From contig CAJQUW010008638.1 of assembly GCA_907163375.1 (NCBI GenBank), positions 124,001 through 188,000 on the forward strand: 64,000 nt of DNA, in the 5' to 3' direction. The stretch comes from Prostheceraeus crozeri (taxonomy: Eukaryota > Platyhelminthes > Polycladida > Euryleptidae). Numbering within the stretch: position 1 is the first letter of the stretch; each line of letters starts with the position of its first letter. Below are positions 57,059 through 64,000 of this stretch, one piece after another. The position numbers were made by a program, and so were the translations under genes. The notes beneath the pieces were generated by a model that saw nothing but the letters and a program-made list of their open reading frames with translations, did no database searches and was not told where the DNA came from.

Positions 57059-57064
57059 ATTAAA
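57059..57064 (+). promoter_or_regulatory. Possible TEX9 polyadenylation signal (ATTAAA)
   Basis: ATTAAA lies eight bases after the TEX9 stop codon, the common variant of AATAAA. No better hexamer occurs in the next ~60 bases. Use is not proven. Confidence 0.4.
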
Positions 57065-57884
57065 ATAATCTTATCCCGTCCCATGTTAATATCCGTCCAT
57101 ATATTACCTATGTAAATACAACAAATCGTCCAGACCAGAATTAATTTCTATTCTGGTCATGTTTTGTAGCTATTTAATCAACAGAAGGAACAGCAAAGTC
57201 ATGTTTTACAGAACTTTGTCAACAAAATCGTATTCTTGCGATTAAAGTACCACCGTCAAACTCTAGAATCCGTTTTATCACCAGAACTTTGTTTTACAGA
57301 ATTTCTTCTGAACTTGTCTCATAATTTTGTTTTTTATACACAATGTTGTATTTTAAACTTTTTAATAGAATTAGTCCTTGCAGTGCAGAGCGAAAATGTT
57401 TTTATTTATCTTCATGTACGTGATATGGGATACATGATATGTGAGCACCTGAGCAAAGAAGCGGATAATGCCGAGGCATGCTATTCATCCGCGGATTTCC
57501 GCAGCCCCCCTCTGGTGTAAGTACATATAGTATGAAAATGGTGAGTTCTAGGACATTCTCTTAAAGTTAATGCTTCAGCTAGTATCTGATAAAGCTCACT
57601 CTGGGCAACTGGAGAAGCAGACGCATGTATTACCAAAAAATGTGGCTTTAACGGGCACATCTGACCAATGAGGATGTTTGTTATGAACATCTTTTGACAA
57701 ACAAACTTGCCTCAGGGGCAACAAGATGAATGTGGAGGCATTGGCAAAAATTGATAAGAAGGGCGCTTTTGCAGGTCTGCTACTCCCGGTTTTAACCGGA
57801 TTTCCGGTTTTTTCAGAATAATCCAAATAGTGAGAAAATGTTTTGACAAGGAACAAATAATTTGGATTTTGAACTATTTTTGAT
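57065..57884. other. Downstream of TEX9: no gene assigned
   Basis: A stretch between an AG at 57382-57383 and a GTAAGT at 57520 is open (QSENVFIYLHVRDMGYMICE, then HLSKEADNAEACYSSADFRS) and could be an internal exon of another gene, but it has no partner exon. Confidence 0.3.
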
Positions 57885-58540
57885 TTCAAAAGGGGCCCTT
57901 TTTAGATTGCGAATGGACCCTTAAAGATTGTGAAATGCCCCTTTAAGATCGTGAGGGGACCGTTTTGAGGCTGCGAAAGGGCCCCTTAAAGATAGTTAGG
58001 AGCCCTTTTGAGATTATGCAAGGGCCCCTTAAAGATCGTTCGGGCCCTTATGATATTGTGCAAGGGCCCCTTTAAGATTGTGAGGGACCCTTTTGAGATT
58101 GTGAAAGGTCCCGTTTAAGATCGTGAGGGGCCCTTTTGAGATTGCGAAGGAGCACTTTTGAGATTATGCAGTGACGCTTTGAGATTGTGAAAGGTCCCCT
58201 TTAAGATCGTGAGGGGCCGTTTTGAGATTGTGAAAGGGCCCCTTTTAGATTGCGAAGGGGCACTTTTGAGATTATGCAGTGAGGCTTTGAGATCGTGAAG
58301 GATCCCCTTTAGGATCGTGAGGGGGGCCTTTTGAGACTGCTAATTGGCCCCTCTAAGATCTTGAGGGGCCCTTTTGTGATTTTGAAGAGGCCCTTTTATA
58401 CTGTGAAGGGCCCTCTTGAGATTGTGCAGTGGCACTTTGAGATTGTGAAGGGACTCTTTTGAGACTGCGAATGGGCCCCTTTAAAATCGTGAGGGAGCCT
58501 TCAAGAATGCAAAGGAGCTCCTTTAAGATCGTAAGGCATT
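57885..58540. repeat. Degenerate minisatellite A (~23-bp unit)
   Basis: About 25-28 units close to AAGGGGCCCTTTTGAGATTG plus TGA are arranged head to tail with 10-30% variation and single-base indels. Every unit centres on a GGGCCC-like palindrome. GC-richer than its surroundings. ORFs across it are by-products. Confidence 0.88.
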
Positions 58541-58704
58541 CCATCCTGCATGATGATACTCAGATCCTTTATGACATTCGTTATATTTTCATACAGCATG
58601 GAAAGGAAGATTTTAACACACATTCCATCCTGCATGAAGATACTCCTATCCTTTATGACATTCAGTATATTTTTATACAGCGTAGAAAGGAAGATTTTAT
58701 CACA
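58537..58704. repeat. 84-bp tandem duplication
   Basis: 58537-58620 and 58621-58704 are two copies starting CATTCCATCCTGCATGA.GAT and about 90% identical. The unit length is a multiple of three and stays open on both strands, so the minus-strand ORF 58501-59178 contains two 28-residue repeats. Confidence 0.88.
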
Positions 58705-59399
58705 CATTCTCGATTTCTCGAAAGAAAAATGGCTCCCCCAAAGAAAATGGCTGAAGGAAATGACTGCCCAGGCATCTAGACCGCGCTGACCATGAATTGT
58801 GTATGAAAATATCTGTTGTGACCAGACTGCTCTGCTGAAGCAGTCTTCTAAACGTCGAGCAGCTGAACAGCTATTATCTTTTCGATGAAAATGTTTCACA
58901 TTGAAGACCGGATCTTGCACCGTGTGACATCCTGACACGATTAACATATAGAAAATGACAAAGCTGCACGGGAGTAGTGCATTATAAATTCGAATGTAAA
59001 ATTTTTGAACGAAATGAAGAAAGTTGTCTTTGAAACAGTTAAGTAAAATTATCCATAGTCCTACATGTAGATTATTCGATAATATGCATTCTTTATATCG
59101 AGCTGAAATCGTCAATCGTTCAATAACTTCATGCTGATTTTGCATTGGGGGACAGATAGAGGGGTCTTTGTAGTACACTAATAATTTTATACATTTGCTT
59201 GCTAACTGTGAGATTCAGAAACATCTTCATTAGAACAGACCCAACTTCTGTTTGAACGCTTTCTAAACTTACCATGTTGTGTGATATCGAATGATCGTAA
59301 GTTTCTTACTTTGAAGGGCTCCATGACTACGTAATTTAGGGGGGCACATTCCGATTTGACTTTTCGGATTTTATTTTTGATAAGAGTGGCAGCCCTGCT
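58705..59399 (-). other. Open 225-codon minus frame, unidentified
   Basis: The minus-strand frame 59178-58501 runs through the 84-bp duplication and reads, for example, FNVKHFHRKDNSCSAARRLE and AVISFSHFLWGSHFSFEKSR. I recognise no family and see no splice or promoter support. It may be the coding part of an unknown element that lies between the two minisatellites. Confidence 0.25.
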
Positions 59400-59780
59400 T
59401 TTGGTAACTAAATTTGTTTCGCAGGGCCACTTGAAAAACAAATTTGATGAGTGGGCACCCTTGGTAAATGCACTTGATGAGGACTTGGCAAAGGCCGCTT
59501 TTGGTGAATGAACTTGATGCGCAGGACCCGTTTGGTGAACAAACTTGATGAGAAAGGTCCTATTCAAATGCTCTTGATGAGCAGGGCCTGATTTGGTAGG
59601 CATGCTCAATGAGAAGGGCCCTTTTGTACTTGATATGAAGTGTCCCTTGGTAAATGGACTTGATGAGAAAGACCCTCTCTGGGTAAATTTGATGAGAAGG
59701 GTCTGTTTGGTAATTGAATTTGATGAGAAGGGCCCTCTTGGTAAACAAATTTGATGAGAAGGGCCCCTTGGTGAAAAATG
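59400..59780. repeat. Degenerate minisatellite B (~33-bp unit)
   Basis: About 11 units near TTTGATGAGAAGGGCCCTCT plus TGGTAAACAAA, some shortened. The unit differs from array A, but both share a GGGCCC core. Four overlapping minus-strand ORFs here are products of the repeat. Confidence 0.87.
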
Positions 59781-59949
59781 CCAAAAATGGGTTTTGTATA
59801 GAATTTACTTTCATGTGGCGGTCGGTGTTGTCTGTCCTGCGCTTTTCGCAGCTTCGTTGCTGTGATATTTTTCAATTCCTACAGTATTTTAGTAGGGAAC
59901 TTTCACGTGATATTTTGTACTCCTAGTGGCATGCGTCTCGTTGAAACAC
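59781..59949. other. No gene recognised
   Basis: Short unique stretch between minisatellite B and the Penelope-like inverted pair. Confidence 0.3.
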
Positions 59950-60300
59950 TTGTACTTTTATGCTTGCTGCCAAGCATGTTTTACTCTGACGACCATCCTC
60001 AGTGGCATAAATATAAACAATTAACTTAGGCTTTTTCAATTAAAAATTGAATGCATTGGCGTATAAAATGAACTCAGCTTATCTACGTAGTAGGTAACTA
60101 ATAACATATTTTCTAATGGTTTTACATACTTTCATATGTCGTATGTGCTTATTTTTCTGCTTCTCTCTTTTAGCCTACGCGTGTGTTCATTGTTCATAGT
60201 TACGCCACTGAAGATCTTCGTCAGACGGAAACATGTTTGGTAAGAGAATATAGTAAGCATGAAAACACCGCTGTTACTTGAATAAAACGTCCTGGAGCTT
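59950..60300. repeat. Inverted pair of Penelope-like termini
   Basis: The complement of 59955-60008 (TGCCACTGAGGATGGTCGTC, AGAGTAAAACATGCTTGG) matches 60203-60290 (CGCCACTGAAGATCTTCGTC, AGACGGAAACATGTTTGG) and both continue into AAGCAT-AAA. These CACTGAgGATg..G.CGAAAC-type ends are characteristic of Penelope-like elements. Confidence 0.5.
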
Positions 60301-60980
60301 TTATACTTCTCAACGATGTTTCAGGCATATGTTCAAGCATTAGATCCCCTGAATAGCATTTCCTCTAATAAGCACCGCACCTTTGATATCAAGATCATTA
60401 ATAAAAGTGTAGTACATACATTGCGCACCTTCCATTGAACTAAAATACAAGGATATAGATGTCAAACGTCACTGGAATACTTATTTATGTTGCACTGTCT
60501 GTAGTTTATATTCTGACAAAAGAAATCACATTATAAAAACGTCACACTCTAATCAATTCTCTAATTGATAATTCCTCCACAAGAAATAGAATGAGATATA
60601 TTATATCTAATTTTATATCGCCATCGACGTCAGATTCTGAATTAGAATCACAGGTTTTCTACAAATGAAATTCAAGTCAGTAACCGACATTGCCCAGTGT
60701 TCCAGCGAATCCAGGTCGCTGACCGCAATTCGCAGTTCAACATTTCCGAATTTCGTTTATTCAAGTCATTTACAGTTCGTACTTAATACTCATATTTATT
60801 TTTTGTGTATTGAACTTCAGACGACTCACTGCGCGAACTTCAGTTAATGGAAACCTAGCTATACATGCATTTCGTTCTTTCTTTGACTCAAAATCCCCAA
60901 TTTTAATGTCTGTGCACTGTACATTGGTTTAAAAAGTCATCAAAATTGTTTAGACAAGTAACCTGGCTATTGATGAATTT
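60301..60980. other. No gene recognised
   Basis: AT-rich unique sequence. Confidence 0.3.
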
Positions 60981-61090
60981 ATCAAATGTCAGCAGATGTA
61001 GCAAACACGAGAAATGTTTCGGCCTGTTGGGCCTCATCAGTTCGAATGAGCGACTTTGGAGCAAGAGGACGTACATGCATACCCTCTAAT
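60981..61090 (-). mobile_element. Possible Penelope-like terminal fragment
   Basis: The minus strand contains CTGATGAGGCCCAACAGGCC followed by GAAACATTTCTCGTGTTTGC, again the CTGATGAgGcc....GGCCGAAACaT pattern of such termini. Confidence 0.4.
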
Positions 61091-61740
61091 CAGAAGGCCA
61101 TCGGAGATTTGATAAATTTATCAATTGCCAGATTACTTGTCAGAAAGTTTGCTGATAACGGTAACAGATGTGCGGAGTTAGGCCGGCGTTGTGCACCCAT
61201 CGCCTGATAAAAGCATTGAGGCGCAATTTATCCCACCTATCTCTCCGCGCTCTTAAATCTAGAGGTGGTGTTGAGAAAGGTATCTTTGGTCGCCTTAGCC
61301 TAGTCCTACATTGAGATCGACAGGTGTTATCGGGGCTGGTGAATATGGGAATTCGGGTTTGCCGTAAAAGGCGCTACAGAATAAGGCTGTGGGTATGACT
61401 TTTTAATTTTCTTCTGCGACATTCTTTTTGAAGGTTGATTCTCCTTGAATTCTATTTTCTTGTTTTTGTAAGTGGAGGCTATATATATCTATGCATTTTT
61501 GAATTTTTGAACTCAAATACCTATCTTCGGGGAAATGTTTAGCTGACTTTCGTAGTCTACAGTCTGCAGTATCACATGTATGCGCTTTAAATTGCAAGCA
61601 TGATGTGTAACACAGAAATTGCACATCATTCAGAAATTATTGAAAATGCTTTATATTACCATTCGCATAAGGTGGTTTGAACCGTTGCAAGTGAGTATAA
61701 TTAATTATTAATTATCTCTGTAATTATTAGTTGTAGTAAG

Positions 61741-62005
61741 CACAGTAAGGATGTTAAAATCCGCTGATATAATCAAGCAGCTTTCATCCTGTTTGATGTT
61801 CATGCGTAATGCGCCACCAGCTCATTTTCTCGGGAAAATATATTTTGTCTACGGACTGAATTTCGGATATAATTTGTCTTCGCCTTATTTCAGTTTCAAA
61901 ATGTTTATCAACTTAGAAGTAGTATTGCAGTTTGAGTCAGAGTTCCGAAGAATTTCAGCAGATCAGTTTAGAGCTTTTGATCTTCATGATTTAGGAAAAC
62001 AATGA
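61741..62005 (+). CDS. Possible terminal exon of an unidentified gene
   Basis: An open frame ends FESEFRRISADQFRAFDLHD, LGKQ and TGA at 62003-62005, with AATAAA seven bases later (62012-62017). Candidate acceptors are CTTATTTCAG near 61891 or GTATTGCAG near 61930. The final 24 residues look protein-like but match nothing I know, and no upstream exon is identified. Confidence 0.25.
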
Positions 62006-62017
62006 AGACATAATAAA

Positions 62018-63910
62018 AGTTAATAGAAAGAGAAACGTTAAATATCCCATCCTTCCATATATAGTACTATCAGTTATGTGACTAAGCTTAATTGTCATGG
62101 ATCTTTTGCATGGCAGTTTGATCTATCGTTTATTTAATTTCATTGTTGTTAATGGATAATTATTTTTCTAAGTGAAGGTAGGAATATGACGAGGTTACTG
62201 CTTCATCATGCAATCTCAAAGATAAATTCATATAAAAAATTGAGTTTCCATCGTAATTTGCGCGAGCTATTTTTAAGATGCTAATGTATTGAAGAAATAA
62301 TTCGCAGGAAAAATGAATTTACGTTGTTAATTGACTTGTTACTGCTAATAGGTATATGTTTTGGCAATCATTATTGCAGACTTGTGTAGATTATAGATGT
62401 AATAAGATTGAAAACCTTCATATTTGAAGACGATTTATTTTGATACTTAAATATTGAGAGTAATAAAGAACTTTTAAGAGTGATGACTCAGAGTGACGGA
62501 TATATTCAAACTGATCTATTTCTAGGAGACATTGAGTAGGCTGTGCCTGGTATGAATAAATGCGAAATCGACTTCAAACCAAGATAAATGATGCGATAAT
62601 TTGTTTAGAAGTATATATACCTGCTAAATACCACACAGTGAAAAAGGCGAATTTTATTCGATCAGATCGTAAATTTCGTCACCAAATTTCGTAAAAATCC
62701 TCACCCAAAATTGAAGTCAGAATTTTTCGTTTTTAGTTTTTTTAATTATCTAATTTTTTTTGAAGAATTTTCATGGGAACTTTGTGTACAGTTGCTGTTC
62801 CCTGGTCCATTTGACAACTTTCGATGGTATGTAGGTAGTCATCAATTGGAAAGAGAAAATGTTGTGTAGTTCTAATTCAGAGTGGCCCATACCTCCTCAC
62901 TTTCCTCTTTATATTACTAAAAATTGATGGACGCCTAGACCAAAAGATAACATAAAAGGTTGACGAGAACTTTTGACGGAAATTTTGCCTTATTGATTCA
63001 TTCATAGTCTTACTCATAGATAAATTTTGATGAGAGCAAAATTCTTCCCAGTGATGTCAGTGAAATTCAGCGTCACCACAGGGGCGTAAATTGAACGCAT
63101 GGTGAAAATTTGATGATTTTGGAAATCGTGTTTATCAAGAACATGTAGAGGAATTTCTAGATGATATTGCTGCACCGAAGTGATTATTTCCCTCTCTATT
63201 GATGCTGTTTAAAATGAATATAGAAGTACCACATGTAGTACAAGGTGATACCAAAGACGTATTCTATCCACAATTAATGTTAACAAAACTTCCAATCTGA
63301 AACTGTTTTCAATTTTGAAGTCATGATTCATTGCAATCAAATGACTACCTGCAAGCAGCATCGATTTAGTCGGACAATTTTCCGTTGACCTTGCGTGTAT
63401 TTGCTTAGTGAAACACGAGTATGCATTCAGATTACTAAATGTTTCTGTTGCCATTCTGCATGTGCAGTGTAATATGTGAAAAATAAATTCTAATTTTTCT
63501 GAAACCTTGTCTTTGGGTGTGGAATCCACGTTGTGGCACATATCCTTGCTGAACCTTGAACCTTTAAGGAAGGCATAAGCATGACCTTGAACATTCGCTC
63601 CTCGAACAAATAAATGAAAGTCCTGAGCTCATTTAGAGCTAATCAACATTGCTTAACAGAGCACCTAAAGATGAGATGTACACGTGTTTTGAAGATTCGG
63701 TAAAATAACTCGTAAATGAAGCTCTAAAAGTCTGACAGCTGAAATATGATCTATCTGACGAAAAAAGGTACTACCTTTAACCACATGATGAATTTGAGTA
63801 CTTTTTTGTAGTATGAAGTTAGCTATATGTACACATGTTGTAAGCATGGTTACAGGTGCAAATCGACTTAAATTAATATTTTTCACTTAAATATTCTTTT
63901 GATTTCAAAA
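62018..63910. other. No gene recognised
   Basis: AT-rich. The longest ORF (63209-63541, minus) has no recognisable motif. Confidence 0.35.
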
Positions 63911-63912
63911 TA

Positions 63913-63989
63913 CAGAGCTGGCCAAAAGTAGCGCGAATATATAAATGAGCTGTAATTTTCTTGTTATACATTACTTTTGGCCAGCCCTG
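63913..63989. mobile_element. 77-bp mini-MITE (Tc1/mariner type)
   Basis: CAGAGCTGGCCAAAAGTA at the left and TACTTTTGGCCAGCCCTG at the right are inverted with one mismatch, flanked by TA on both sides (63911-63912, 63990-63991). Only about 40 bp separate the TIRs, so it is a deletion derivative of a Tc1-like transposon. Confidence 0.85.
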
Positions 63990-64000
63990 TATATTGTCAA

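Noticed and set aside
57384-57519. Internal exon between AG and GTAAGT downstream of TEX9
   Set aside because: The donor is good, but the acceptor tract is weak, there is no partner exon and the peptide is unrecognised; kept only as a note in the spacer entry.
57885-58540. CRISPR-like array of short regular repeats
   Set aside because: Units are degenerate and head to tail with no unique spacers, there are no cas genes, and the context is an animal genome; it is a minisatellite.
59202-59875. Three overlapping minus-strand ORFs with repeated HQ.HLP peptides
   Set aside because: Products of minisatellite B read in several frames; no start, splice or family support.

Overview
The window is nuclear DNA of an invertebrate animal. 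It is AT-rich, has GT-AG introns, and contains one split gene buried in transposable elements. The phylum cannot be read from the sequence. The mix of BEL/Pao, Ty3/Gypsy, Penelope-like, jockey/CR1-like LINE, mariner, PIF/Harbinger and hAT elements with tRNA-derived SINEs fits many arthropods, lophotrochozoans and other invertebrates. I see no rRNA gene, true tRNA gene or CRISPR array, and nothing bacterial.

Host gene. Six exons on the + strand (24097-24255, 29481-29545, 29609-29698, 31403-31574, 50043-50606, 56977-57051) join in frame at consensus splice sites into a 374-residue coiled-coil protein. I recognise it as an orthologue of TEX9 (testis-expressed protein 9). Its introns range from 63 bp to about 18.5 kb and hold much of the repeat load.

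Left third (1-24 kb): LINE relics, a MITE and a 740-bp fold-back element; a 2.4-kb Tc1/mariner-like element with a broken transposase (4551-6997); a jockey/CR1-like LINE (about 9020-18481) split by a very young, apparently intact BEL/Pao retrotransposon (11792-17856, 446-bp LTRs with 2 differences by eye, 5-bp target duplication); then a decayed Ty3/Gypsy element (19571-23531) whose 5' part is inverted relative to its pol gene.

Middle (24-50 kb, TEX9 introns 1-4): three SINEs, a 700-bp Penelope-type palindrome, a PIF/Harbinger element inserted in an older repeat (an empty-site copy lies nearby) and itself carrying a Penelope fragment, a fold-back minisatellite, an antisense 243-residue ORF with a signal peptide (39873-40604), a dense series of long hairpins (41043-42863) including a perfect 52-bp inverted repeat, two TIR elements and a nearly intact mariner (46875-48450).

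Right part (50-64 kb): the last two TEX9 exons, a hAT relic carrying a younger non-autonomous hAT with a perfect 8-bp target duplication, two unrelated degenerate minisatellites with GGGCCC-rich units, an 84-bp tandem duplication, Penelope-like terminal relics and a 77-bp mini-MITE at the end.

The parts that known transposons explain least well are the hairpin cluster and the secreted-protein ORF, both inside TEX9 intron 4.
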